The position numbers and the translations under genes were made by a program. DNA of 64,000 nt from Bog-257 sp963834135 (GTDB lineage Bacteria; Acidobacteriota; Terriglobia; Terriglobales; Acidobacteriaceae), in assembly GCA_963834135.1 (NCBI GenBank), contig CAWIAN010000010.1, positions 496,001 through 560,000 of the forward strand, in the 5' to 3' direction. Shown one piece after another: positions 54,111 to 62,129 of this stretch; the stretch's first letter is position 1, and each line of letters opens with the position of its first letter. The notes below the pieces were generated by a model. It did not search any database and was not told the origin of the DNA. It saw only the letters and a list, made by a program, of their open reading frames with translations.

Positions 54111-54245
54111 ACGCCGGCCATTCTTGTTCGCAGCCTGTACATAGCCGCATCATCATCCATCAGTTCCACGTCTGCCAGGGATACGATTCCTTACGGATCG
54201 TGTGCGCGGTTCATTCTTCATCCGAAATGCGAAATTCAATAAAAA

Positions 54246-54269
54246 GGGGAGCAGCCTAAGCTGCTCCCC
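54246..54269. terminator. Strong terminator after the TPR gene
   Basis: GGGGAGCAGC (54246-54255) and GCTGCTCCCC (54260-54269) form a 10-bp stem with a CTAA loop. On the minus strand it is followed by TTTTTATTG, so it terminates the TPR-protein gene. It may also stop the Fis-like transcript. Confidence 0.9.
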
Positions 54270-54291
54270 CCATTTCTGTTATGAGACACAC

Positions 54292-55614
54292 CTACGGAGT
54301 GTGATGCGTGGTGTGGTGCACAGGCGCGCCCGAGGAAACCGGGTTCCCGTTCTTGTCGAGCAGGATACCGTCCGTCATCGTCATCAAGAACGGATTCGGC
54401 GTGTAGCTCGCCAACGTTCCCTGGAACGCCATCATCGAGCCCACCTGCGGCATCAGGCGAGCCGGGATCGGCTTAGCCATCGTCAAGGTGATATCTGCCT
54501 TCTTGGCTTCGATGTCGTCGTCACTACCGGCAAGCTCGACGGTCGTAGCGGTGGCGCTGATGACCATTGCCTGCAGCTTGACGGCCTTGTTCTTAATTGC
54601 AGTCCACACTGTGTCAGCTGCCTGCTGATTGCCGGACGAGAGGACCAACTCCCATTCCGCAAAGCTCATCTGCACTGGCGTCTTGCTCTTCACCAGGTCG
54701 GCGGCCTGTTCGGCGGGCGATGGCGGAGGAGGAGCCGGAGCCACGGTGAAGCCGGCCGGCGGCATTACGCTGCTGGAAGCCGTTGCATCCTTCACCAGCT
54801 GATCCCATCCTTGATCGGAGCCGTGATAGCGGATGTACTTTTTCTTGCCGTAATCGAGTATCTGCTGGGTGGTCGGCCCCTGAGCCAAATTTGCGGCCTT
54901 GACGATGAACCAGAAGCCGGCGGGATTCATGGGCTTCGATTCCAAATCGGCGGTCGCGAGAGGATAGATATCGGCGATGTTGGGCTGAGACTCCCACGAC
55001 ACTGCCTCTTCCATATCCTTCTGAGCAGTCACGAGATCTTTGGCCTGCAGTGCAGCAAAACCGACGGCGCCGTCGAAGATCGCGCCCAGATCATTGTGCT
55101 GCTTGGTGAACTCGGCATCGCTCATACCGGCCGGCTTCTGCATCTTCGGCAGAGCCTGCAAGCCCTGCTCGCCATACTGCTTGGCTTTGGCCAGGTTGTC
55201 CTGCATCTGCGGACCACCCTGCGACGCAGCAGCGCGATAGTTATAGGCCAGCAAAGCCAGAGCGCGTACGTTGTTGGGGTCTGCTTGCAAGATGCGATTG
55301 GCCGCATCCAGGCTCTTCTGGGCATCACCCGCCTGCTGGTAAGAAACCATCAGGAGTTCCAGCGCGTCTGTTTTCATCACGCTGCTGGGGTAAGTCTGGA
55401 GGAACGCTTCCAGGGCCTGCGCCTTCTGGGCGGGGTTCTGTTGCTGGATGGCATTGATGTACGCGTTGTACTCAGCCGGGTTCTTGATCTCGGGCTTCTG
55501 CGCTTGCGTCGACTGTCCGGCAGCGGCAGGTTGAGCCGCCGCCTGTGCAACAGCCTGCTGGACCAGCGTGGCGCTGGCGAAGACCAGCAACATCATGACT
55601 AGAGACTTCTTCAT
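54292..55614 (-). CDS. Secreted TPR-repeat protein
   Basis: A 440-residue exported protein. ATG 55612-55614 follows GAGGAG, and the signal peptide is LVMMLLVFASATLVQQAVAQ. Residues 35-260 contain TPR-like helical pairs (AQALEAFLQTYPSSVMKTDALELLMVSY; QKSLDAANRILQADPNNVRALALLAYNY; ADFTK-type unit). The C-terminal 150 residues are strand-rich with a proline segment (VAPAPPPPSPAEQ). It ends APVHHTTHHTP, His-rich. It probably scaffolds proteins in the periplasm. No enzymatic site. Confidence 0.75.
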   Translation of the reverse strand: MKKSLVMMLLVFASATLVQQAVAQAAAQPAAAGQSTQAQKPEIKNPAEYNAYINAIQQQNPAQKAQALEAFLQTYPSSVMKTDALELLMVSYQQAGDAQKSLDAANRILQADPNNVRALALLAYNYRAAASQGGPQMQDNLAKAKQYGEQGLQALPKMQKPAGMSDAEFTKQHNDLGAIFDGAVGFAALQAKDLVTAQKDMEEAVSWESQPNIADIYPLATADLESKPMNPAGFWFIVKAANLAQGPTTQQILDYGKKKYIRYHGSDQGWDQLVKDATASSSVMPPAGFTVAPAPPPPSPAEQAADLVKSKTPVQMSFAEWELVLSSGNQQAADTVWTAIKNKAVKLQAMVISATATTVELAGSDDDIEAKKADITLTMAKPIPARLMPQVGSMMAFQGTLASYTPNPFLMTMTDGILLDKNGNPVSSGAPVHHTTHHTP

Positions 55615-55970
55615 TCTTGGCTCCTCGAATATGGAGAACTGGGAATACTTGCTCAAACACAGAAAACAAAGAGCCGCGCTCGTGTGTCGCATCGAACTGG
55701 CGCGCAAATCGTCAGAAAATACTGATCCTGCCCGGCCCCTCACTGCTGAATTGGAATGCAAGGTGCGGAAACCGGGATTATATGTAGCTGCCTTAGTGTA
55801 AGGCAAGTTGCTTAGCACTTTTACATCTTCCCGCGTTGCTAGGATGCGGCCAGTCCCGATTCCGGATGCGCGCGGTAGCCCCACTTGCCGGCCGGGTGGA
55901 AAGCACAGGATAGCAGGCGCGGAGCCGACTCCGTTTGCCTCAGCCGTTCACCAAAGACGAAAATGATCCT
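55615..55970. other. Divergent promoter region
   Basis: About 355 bases between the TPR gene (left) and an SDR gene (right). It must carry both promoters. No coding frame inside it is supported. Confidence 0.4.
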
Positions 55971-56702
55971 ATGAAGCCTGAGAATTCTCTATCCCTTTCC
56001 GGATCGGTAGCTGTCGTCACCGGCGGAAGCCGTGGCATCGGACTGGCGATTGCCAGCAAGCTGTCGGCAATGGATGCCACCATAGTGATCACCGCGCGCG
56101 ACGAGGCCATGGCCCAGCAGGTTGCTGGCGATCTGGTGAACAGCGGACGTCGCGCCGAAGGCGTTCGTTGCGACATCACCGATATCGGCAGTGTTAACGC
56201 TTTGGGCGATCACATCCGCAACAAATACGGGCGCGTCGACATCCTGGTGAATAACGCGGGAATTTACGGTCCGTCGGGCGTCTTACACGACCTGCTTCCA
56301 GCGGATTGGGACGCAGTTTTGAACACGAACTTGCGCGGCGTGTATTACGTGAGCCGAGCGGTAGTTCCCCTCATGATCAAGGCGGGTGCTGGCCACGTCA
56401 TTAACATCTCTTCGCTGGCGGGAAAGAATCCGCTGCCCCGCGGTGCTGCCTATGCTGCGTCGAAGTGGGGGTTGAATGGGCTGAGCTACAGCATGGCGGA
56501 GGAATTACGCAACCACAATATTAGGGTGAGCGTAATCTGCCCAGGCTCCGTCAATACAGATTTCGGCCAGCGCCGAAGTGGCAGGGATGCGGAAAAAATG
56601 TTGAAGCCCGAGGACGTGGCGCACGTGGTTGCCACACTCGTCACTCAGGCACCTCAGTCGTTTGTCAGTGAAGTTTTAATCCGCCCCACGGTAAAGCCTT
56701 AA
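55971..56702 (+). CDS. Short-chain dehydrogenase/reductase
   Basis: A 243-residue classical SDR. The cofactor site is TGGSRGIG (about residues 17-24). NNAG is present in VDILVNNAGIYG, the catalytic Ser in NISSLAG, and Tyr/Lys in AAYAASKWG. The C-terminus ends FVSEVLIRPTVKP. ATG 55971 is preferred over the longer frame, as MKPENSLSLSGSVAVVTGG is typical; no strong ribosome site is visible. Similar enzymes reduce 3-ketoacyl or sugar substrates; the substrate here is unknown. Confidence 0.88.
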   Translation: MKPENSLSLSGSVAVVTGGSRGIGLAIASKLSAMDATIVITARDEAMAQQVAGDLVNSGRRAEGVRCDITDIGSVNALGDHIRNKYGRVDILVNNAGIYGPSGVLHDLLPADWDAVLNTNLRGVYYVSRAVVPLMIKAGAGHVINISSLAGKNPLPRGAAYAASKWGLNGLSYSMAEELRNHNIRVSVICPGSVNTDFGQRRSGRDAEKMLKPEDVAHVVATLVTQAPQSFVSEVLIRPTVKP

Positions 56703-56765
56703 GCGAAGCGGCTTTGAGCACGGCTAGCTACGGCTGGCAAACTCATTGCGCCACACTGCGGAGCC

Positions 56766-56771
56766 TATAAT
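56766..56771 (+). promoter_or_regulatory. Candidate -10 box for tpiA
   Basis: A perfect TATAAT hexamer about 57 bases before the tpiA ATG. TTGCGC lies 14 bases upstream, closer than optimal. Confidence 0.4.
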
Positions 56772-56828
56772 CGAGATTTGTGTATTCCATCTTCGTCACT
56801 GGGCGAATTTATATAAGGACACGCACTC

Positions 56829-57578
56829 ATGAGAAAGAAAATGATTGCCGGCAATTGGAAGATGTATAAAACGCCGGAGCAGACCGCCGCCTTCTTCCGC
56901 GATTTCCTCCCGATGGTCGCCTCGCACACGCGGGACGAGATTGTGGTTTGTCCGCCATTTATCGATCTGCAAACGGCTGTTGAATCAGCGCAGGGCTCCA
57001 ACGTCTCCATTGGTGCCCAAAACCTTCATTGGGAAAAAGAAGGCGCCTTTACCGGCGAAATCTCGGCGATCATGCTCAACGCGATCAAGGTCACGCACGT
57101 GATTATCGGGCACTCGGAACGGCGGCAATACTTCAACGAAACAGATGACACCGTGAATCGCAAGTTGGAAACTGCCTTGGAGAACGGACTCACTCCTATC
57201 GTCTGCGTGGGTGAAGTGTTGGAAGAGCGCGACGCTGGATTGACGGAAGATGTGTTGCGACGCCAGTGCGTACGGGCCTTCAACGGTATATCGGCGAAGA
57301 AGGCGGCGAATCTGGTGGTCGCTTATGAACCGGTCTGGGCGATTGGCACCGGCAAGAGCGCGACTGCGCAGATGGCTTCCGACGCGCATGCCGTCATTCG
57401 CCATGAGGTCGATAAGAGCTTTGGTAGCGATTTCGCTGAGAATCTGCGCATCCTGTACGGCGGCAGCGTGAAGCCGGAGAATGCGGCCTCGCTGATGTCA
57501 GAGGTTGAGATTGACGGCGCGCTCGTGGGCGGCGCCAGTCTGGATCCTGCGACATTCAGCAAAATTGTGCAGTATTAG
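56829..57578 (+). CDS. tpiA: Triosephosphate isomerase
   Basis: A 249-residue glycolytic enzyme that interconverts dihydroxyacetone phosphate and glyceraldehyde 3-phosphate. The start is MRKKMIAGNWKMYK with the substrate lysine. The electrophilic histidine is in VIIGHSERR, the catalytic glutamate in VVAYEPVWAIGTG, and phosphate-binding YGGSVKPENA and GALVGGASL complete the site. AAGGA precedes the ATG. It is followed by tRNA-Leu and secG. Confidence 0.97.
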   Translation: MRKKMIAGNWKMYKTPEQTAAFFRDFLPMVASHTRDEIVVCPPFIDLQTAVESAQGSNVSIGAQNLHWEKEGAFTGEISAIMLNAIKVTHVIIGHSERRQYFNETDDTVNRKLETALENGLTPIVCVGEVLEERDAGLTEDVLRRQCVRAFNGISAKKAANLVVAYEPVWAIGTGKSATAQMASDAHAVIRHEVDKSFGSDFAENLRILYGGSVKPENAASLMSEVEIDGALVGGASLDPATFSKIVQY

Positions 57579-57632
57579 CCGAGGTTCGGGTATTCCGTCG
57601 CGCCGGATAACCTCCGCGCTCGACGTTTCTTT

Positions 57633-57641
57633 TGCTATACT
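57633..57641 (+). promoter_or_regulatory. Extended -10 promoter for tRNA-Leu
   Basis: TGCTATACT matches the extended -10 form (TGnTATAAT) about 60 bases before the tRNA 5' end. No close -35 match is seen, which extended -10 promoters can tolerate. Confidence 0.5.
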
Positions 57642-57699
57642 TACTAGGCCTCTACGTTTCTGCTTGAAACCCGTGATGCCTATGCATCCGGACGTGTGC

Positions 57700-57784
57700 G
57701 CGGAAGTGGTGAAATTGGCAGACACACCATCTTGAGGGGGTGGCGCCGAAAGGCATGGGGGTTCAAGTCCCCCCTTCCGCACCA
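57700..57784 (+). tRNA. tRNA-Leu (anticodon GAG)
   Basis: An 85-base class II tRNA. The acceptor stem GCGGAAG (57700-57706) pairs with CTTCCGC (57774-57780), and a discriminator A and encoded CCA follow. The anticodon loop TTGAGGG has GAG at positions 34-36, flanked by stem CCATC/GGTGG. The variable arm GCGCCGAAAGGCAT is long as in Leu tRNAs, and the T-loop GTTCAAGTC is normal. It reads CUC/CUU codons. Confidence 0.97.
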
Positions 57785-57868
57785 TACCTTGTCGTCCGTT
57801 TCCAGCGACGTTTAGAGATCTAACTGTTTGCGAGAGAATTCTCGCTACGAAAGAGATTCGAGAATCAC

Positions 57869-58213
57869 ATGGTTGCACTGATCACCGCCATTCACATCAT
57901 CGTTTGCGCTTTCCTCATCATCGTCGTGCTGTTGCAAAGCGGCCAGAGCGGCGATATCGCTGCTGCTTTCGGCGGCATGGGGAGCCAGACCGCGTTTGGA
58001 ACCCGCACTGCCGCGACCATGCTCACCAAAGCTACGACTTACGCAGCGATCATATTCATGGTCACCTCAATTACGCTGTCGGTGTTTGCGGCGAGGCGTT
58101 CGCATGGCTCCGGATCGGTTCTCGAAGGCACCAAGTCGGCTCCGACTAAGTCAGTGCCTCCGGTGCAAAAGCCGCCGGCTCCCGAGCCACAGCCGATGAC
58201 TCCAAGCCGGTAA
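57869..58213 (+). CDS. secG: Protein translocase subunit SecG
   Basis: A 114-residue inner-membrane protein with two hydrophobic helices: VALITAIHIIVCAFLIIVVLLQSG and TTYAAIIFMVTSITLSVFA. Between them is the conserved SecG loop SGDIAAAFGGMGSQTAFGTR. The C-terminal 35 residues are a Pro/Lys-rich tail (SAPTKSVPPVQKPPAPEPQP). It stabilises the SecYEG pore during export. The order tpiA-tRNA-Leu-secG is shared with many bacteria. Confidence 0.94.
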   Translation: MVALITAIHIIVCAFLIIVVLLQSGQSGDIAAAFGGMGSQTAFGTRTAATMLTKATTYAAIIFMVTSITLSVFAARRSHGSGSVLEGTKSAPTKSVPPVQKPPAPEPQPMTPSR

Positions 58214-58236
58214 GTTTTGTCGGATAGATCATTCAT

Positions 58237-58256
58237 GCCTCCGCTGCGGCGGAGGC
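58237..58256. terminator. Terminator between convergent secG and STAS-like gene
   Basis: GCCTCCGC/GCGGAGGC with a TGC(G) loop followed by TTTACTTTTT on the plus strand; it overlaps the stop region of the minus-strand gene at 58258. Confidence 0.85.
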
Positions 58257-58257
58257 T

Positions 58258-58635
58258 TTACTTTTTGGACGGATCGTCGTCGCCGGCGATGTAGTCCAAC
58301 GCTTCTTCCCGGGTAGCAAAGACCGGGAACTCGCGAGCGGAAAATTGACGAATCGAATCGTACAAAACCTTGGGAAGGTTTTCCGTCAACACCCATGCCG
58401 CACGCTTGACGTGACCTCGGTCGAACGCCGTAGCGATTTTAATATGCTCCACTGCTTCTTTGTCGAATTCTGCCCCGCTGAAGTCAGCCACTACTAACAC
58501 CGAGCCGGGCGGCTCATTTGTGACAATCGCCGGCACTTGATCCGCCAGTGATCCGACTTCCTCGGCAGTGCAATTCGTCGCATCAAGGAGCAAGACTCTG
58601 TGGCCGCGGTGTATTAAGAACTGTGATCGTCCCAT
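58258..58635 (-). CDS. Hypothetical protein, possible STAS/SpoIIAA-like fold
   Basis: A 125-residue soluble protein. ATG 58633-58635 follows AGGAAGG. The strand-helix alternation (HRVLLLDATNCTAEEVGSLADQVPAIV; GSVLVVADFSGAEFDKEAVEHIKIATAF; RAAWVLTENLPKVLYDSIRQFSAREFPVFATREEALDYI) resembles SpoIIAA-like/STAS domains that bind partners or act as anti-anti-sigma factors. No phosphorylatable serine is in the usual spot. It stands alone on the minus strand. Confidence 0.65.
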   Translation of the reverse strand: MGRSQFLIHRGHRVLLLDATNCTAEEVGSLADQVPAIVTNEPPGSVLVVADFSGAEFDKEAVEHIKIATAFDRGHVKRAAWVLTENLPKVLYDSIRQFSAREFPVFATREEALDYIAGDDDPSKK

Positions 58636-58774
58636 AAGCCTTCCTGTCCGGAAGTCGCGATTCGATCCCGCGAACTGTCCTTGCCCGATGGAGGCGAAGT
58701 TTACTGCAGATAAGCGCGCGACTCAAGCTGAGTTCGTGGGCAATCGCGCCGGCGCTTCATGATAGCTTGGAGGC

Positions 58775-59404
58775 ATGATTCACGAGATTTTTCCCGTCGG
58801 CCCGTTGCAGTGCAATTGCTCCGTGGTCGGTGACGAACAGACGAAAGAGGCAATCGTCATTGATCCTGGCGACGACATCGAAGACGTGATGGCGGTTGTG
58901 CAGCGCCACGGGCTGACCGTAAAGCAGATTGTGGTAACGCATGCCCACATCGACCACGTCGGCGGCGCAATGAAGATGAAGCGGCTGACGGGCGCTCCCG
59001 TGTTGCTCAACCAGAATGACTATGCCCTGCTGAAGATGCTCGATGTGCAGGCTTCGTGGATCGGTGTGCCCGCGCCGGAGACAGTGACGATTGACTCCAG
59101 TCTTGAGGCAGGAGACCAGGTGCGCGCCGGGTCGCTGATCGCCGATGTGCTGCATACGCCGGGACATACCGAAGGCAGCGTCTGCCTGTATTTTGCACCA
59201 GAGAAAAAGCTGATTGCGGGGGACACGTTATTTGCCGGCTCGATAGGACGTACCGACTTACCCGGGGGATCCTACGAAAAGATCATGCGCTCGCTGCATG
59301 GACCGGTGCTGGCGCTGCCGGATGAAACCGTTGTGGTGCCTGGGCATGGTCCGCTAACCACGATTGGCGAGGAACGCGAGAGCAACCCATTTCTGGTGAG
59401 TTGA
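58775..59404 (+). CDS. Metallo-beta-lactamase-fold hydrolase (glyoxalase II-like)
   Basis: A 209-residue MBL-fold hydrolase. ATG 58775 follows GGAGGC. The metal site is THAHIDHVGG (His56, His58, Asp60, His61) with further ligands at HTPGHTEGSV and AGDTLF, and the last His in PGHGPLTTIGEE. Glyoxalase II or persulfide dioxygenase-like activity is the most common role of such short members, but the substrate is not established. Convergent with the flippase at the right. Confidence 0.88.
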   Translation: MIHEIFPVGPLQCNCSVVGDEQTKEAIVIDPGDDIEDVMAVVQRHGLTVKQIVVTHAHIDHVGGAMKMKRLTGAPVLLNQNDYALLKMLDVQASWIGVPAPETVTIDSSLEAGDQVRAGSLIADVLHTPGHTEGSVCLYFAPEKKLIAGDTLFAGSIGRTDLPGGSYEKIMRSLHGPVLALPDETVVVPGHGPLTTIGEERESNPFLVS

Positions 59405-59416
59405 GGAGCGGTACGG

Positions 59417-60805
59417 TCAGTCGTCGCCACCGGAGACGCTTTGCGAAGGACGGAATTCGTACAGCGCTTTTTGTCCCCGAAGTTCCCTTCTCCAGACGCT
59501 TCGTACGATAAGGCTTTGCGGGACCACTAATACCACCAGGTACGACACAATCGTTCCGCTAATCACGCCCAGAGCGCCGACCACGCGCACCAGGGTCACC
59601 GACAGCATCACATTGAGAACGGCCGCAAAGACCGACAAGATGGCCTGCCCACGAGTGCGATTAAGCGCCGCGAGCAAACAGGACTCGCCGCTCATGAAGC
59701 CATTCACTACGATCCATATAGCCATCGCCAGAACCAAGTAGGTGCCGGGTACAGCCGCAGCTCCCGCCCAGAGCTTGATGAATGCGCGGCCGAAGCAAAT
59801 AAGCCCCAGGGCGCACAAGACATTCAGCGCGAAAATCCCCTTCATTGTTCCCGCGAAGGTTCGCCTGATCCACTGATAGTCCTGGCGGGCATAAGCCTCT
59901 GCGTACGCCGGCCAGAGAGCTGGAAAGATCAGTGACTGCAGCATCGCAGCCAGACTGGCGACTCGCCACGTCACGCTGTATGGCGTCACCTCGGACGCCC
60001 CCAGGTAATGACTGACGATGATGTTGTCGGAGCTGAATACCACCACGGCGGCAACCTGGATAAGAAAGAACGAGGAGCCAGAGTTGAGTAGGTCCTTCGC
60101 CGTGTGAAAGTCGAGGGATGACCACCGCGGACGCAGCCACTGCTTGCGCCACATGGTATGCAGCAAAAGAATCAGGCTGCTGAATGTCATGCATCCGATC
60201 GACATGACGTAGAGCATCGGCATTCCGACGCGCAGCGCTATACCCAGCGCCAGTCCAAGTAGGCTGGACGCGGCGCCTGCTGCGGTGGCGTATGCGCTGC
60301 GGTGAAGCTCCTGATACCCGGCAAGCAGCTTGCTGCCGAGGTTACAGGGCAGCGCCAGGAGCATCAGTCCCGCGGCGACGGCGATCGTGTGATTCACTTC
60401 TGCCGGGCTAACCCTGACGCTTACATTAAGCAATCGGACCCAGCTCACGCGTTGGAACAGCAAGGCGAATACCGCGGCGGCACACATGGTCGCGGAACCC
60501 GTGAGAACGAGGGCATTCGTGAAGTGTCGCCGCGCCCCCTCCTTGTCGCTCAGCGCGTAGGCGCGCGAGATTTGATTGGTCAGAGTGTTGGCGATGCCAA
60601 GATCGAGCAGGTTAATCCAGACTGCAGTTGTGGTGACGGTCGCCCACACGCCATAACGCTCAGGGCCGAGGTAGCGCACCGCGAGTGGCAGGGTGAGCAG
60701 GCTTACCAGACTACTGAGAATTCTGGCGGCTCCCCCAGAACAGACGGCCTTGACGATGCGTGCATAGCGGCCTCCGGACGCTGAGACAGCGGCAGCGCGA
60801 GTCAC
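59417..60805 (-). CDS. Polysaccharide flippase-like membrane protein
   Basis: A protein of about 462 residues with 12-14 membrane helices of the Wzx/MATE-like polysaccharide export superfamily, with family text SLLTLPLAVRYLGPERYGVWATVTT near its N-terminus. GTG 60803-60805 overlaps the glycosyltransferase stop (GTGA) and has GGAAAGG upstream, so it is translated with that gene; the longer frame runs 72 residues into the glycosyltransferase. It is the last gene of the LPS-core heptose group and probably exports an assembled lipid-linked glycan. A second flippase of the same type is at 28 kb. Confidence 0.85.
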   Translation of the reverse strand: MTRAAAVSASGGRYARIVKAVCSGGAARILSSLVSLLTLPLAVRYLGPERYGVWATVTTTAVWINLLDLGIANTLTNQISRAYALSDKEGARRHFTNALVLTGSATMCAAAVFALLFQRVSWVRLLNVSVRVSPAEVNHTIAVAAGLMLLALPCNLGSKLLAGYQELHRSAYATAAGAASSLLGLALGIALRVGMPMLYVMSIGCMTFSSLILLLHTMWRKQWLRPRWSSLDFHTAKDLLNSGSSFFLIQVAAVVVFSSDNIIVSHYLGASEVTPYSVTWRVASLAAMLQSLIFPALWPAYAEAYARQDYQWIRRTFAGTMKGIFALNVLCALGLICFGRAFIKLWAGAAAVPGTYLVLAMAIWIVVNGFMSGESCLLAALNRTRGQAILSVFAAVLNVMLSVTLVRVVGALGVISGTIVSYLVVLVVPQSLIVRSVWRRELRGQKALYEFRPSQSVSGGDD

Positions 60806-62124
60806 GGCACCGGCCTTTCCATCCCCGTGCGCAGGGTATCGACGGCTCGCTGGACGGCATCGACCGAATGAACCAGCAGCAGGCGCTGTGAGGCTAGAGT
60901 CATCCACGGCTTCGTCGGCGCGGGAGTTACGGTTACTGGGCTGCTCAACATCTGCTGGGCAGCAGAGACGACCTCCGTAACCGTTACGGCGGTTATGCAA
61001 TGCGGCGCGGTTATCAGGCACGCTTCTGTACAGTCGTCCTGGCCAGTCTCCGGCTGCAGAACGCGTACGTGGGCTCCGACTGGGGAGAAGCGTAGCGGAC
61101 TGTTGAAGTGATTGGGGTCGCCATTACGGGGGTGGCGGGATATCACGAGGGTCTTGCAACCCATGGCGGCGGCCAGGTGGGCGCTGCCGCTGTCATTCCC
61201 GATAAAAAGGTCGCACCGCTCCAGCACCGCGCACACTTCGCGCAGCCGGGCGCCGCTGATGACGATGGCTGACGTGTGGAGCATTGCGTTGAGCTTTCGA
61301 GCCTCTCCGAGTTCCGCGCTCGAGCAGAGAACAACGGAGTGTAGGTTGCTCTGTATGGCAAGTCGATTGAGTGTCTCGGCGTAGCGTTTCAGCGGCCATC
61401 GCCGGCCGGGGCTGTGCGCACCGATCCCAAGCGCAATTAGCCTCGCTTCGGAGGCCACGCCGGTTAACAGACTGCCTGCGTTCTTGCGGTCACGATCGGT
61501 GATTTTTATCTCCAGCGCGTCATCGCACGGTGTCGCACCGGCGCTTTTGCCTACCGCAAGGTTTCGCTGAACTTCGTGACAGACGGGACCAGGAGGCAGG
61601 CAAATATCAAAGGCACCATCGAAGCCGGCGTTCATGCGCTGCTTGGCTGCCGAGGTATCCGAACTGTACCCGACGCGCTTGGCTGCATTGGTCAGAATGC
61701 ACAGAAAAGTGGCCAAGTGCTCGTCGACATCCCAGCGCGGCGAGAGTGCGAAATCGAAGTCACGGTTGCGGAGCCGCGTCCAATACAGGAAGGCGGCGGA
61801 AATAAGCCGCTTGGCCCTCTGCGGTAGCCATTGAAACTCGATCTTCGGCAACGCCAGAATTTCATCGATATGCGGATTGGTGACCAGTAACGGCTTGTAG
61901 TACGGCTGAACCACCACCGTGCAACGGGAATTTGGATACGACACCTTCAGAGCGCGAAACAGCGGCGTGGTCAGCACTACGTCTCCCAGCGAATCCAAGC
62001 GAAAGACTATGAACGAGAGCGGCTCCTTCTGTGAGATTTCATTGATCCGACCGCGCCGGAGATGTACTCGCCAGAGAATTGCCAGCCAGGTGGGAAGACG
62101 AACGGAGAAAAAGAGTGATTGCAT
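60802..62124 (-). CDS. Glycosyltransferase family 9 (heptosyltransferase-like)
   Basis: A protein of about 440 residues. ATG 62122-62124 lies 5 bases after the hldE stop; the longer frame enters hldE. Family marks: N-terminal FIVFRLDSLGDVVLTTPLFRALKVSYP, and the C-terminal donor site GIGAHSPGRRWPLKRYAETLNRL, DLFIGNDSGSAHLAAAMGCKTLVI. Such enzymes add heptose to the LPS core from ADP-heptose. The neighbours gmhA and hldE make that donor, which supports the call. Confidence 0.92.
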   Translation of the reverse strand: MQSLFFSVRLPTWLAILWRVHLRRGRINEISQKEPLSFIVFRLDSLGDVVLTTPLFRALKVSYPNSRCTVVVQPYYKPLLVTNPHIDEILALPKIEFQWLPQRAKRLISAAFLYWTRLRNRDFDFALSPRWDVDEHLATFLCILTNAAKRVGYSSDTSAAKQRMNAGFDGAFDICLPPGPVCHEVQRNLAVGKSAGATPCDDALEIKITDRDRKNAGSLLTGVASEARLIALGIGAHSPGRRWPLKRYAETLNRLAIQSNLHSVVLCSSAELGEARKLNAMLHTSAIVISGARLREVCAVLERCDLFIGNDSGSAHLAAAMGCKTLVISRHPRNGDPNHFNSPLRFSPVGAHVRVLQPETGQDDCTEACLITAPHCITAVTVTEVVSAAQQMLSSPVTVTPAPTKPWMTLASQRLLLVHSVDAVQRAVDTLRTGMERPVP

Positions 62125-62129
62125 GGTTG

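Noticed and set aside
54202..55602. A 466-codon open frame on the plus strand opposite the TPR-protein gene
   Set aside because: The TPR protein has a signal peptide, a ribosome site and a terminator; the opposite frame has none and starts inside that terminator region.
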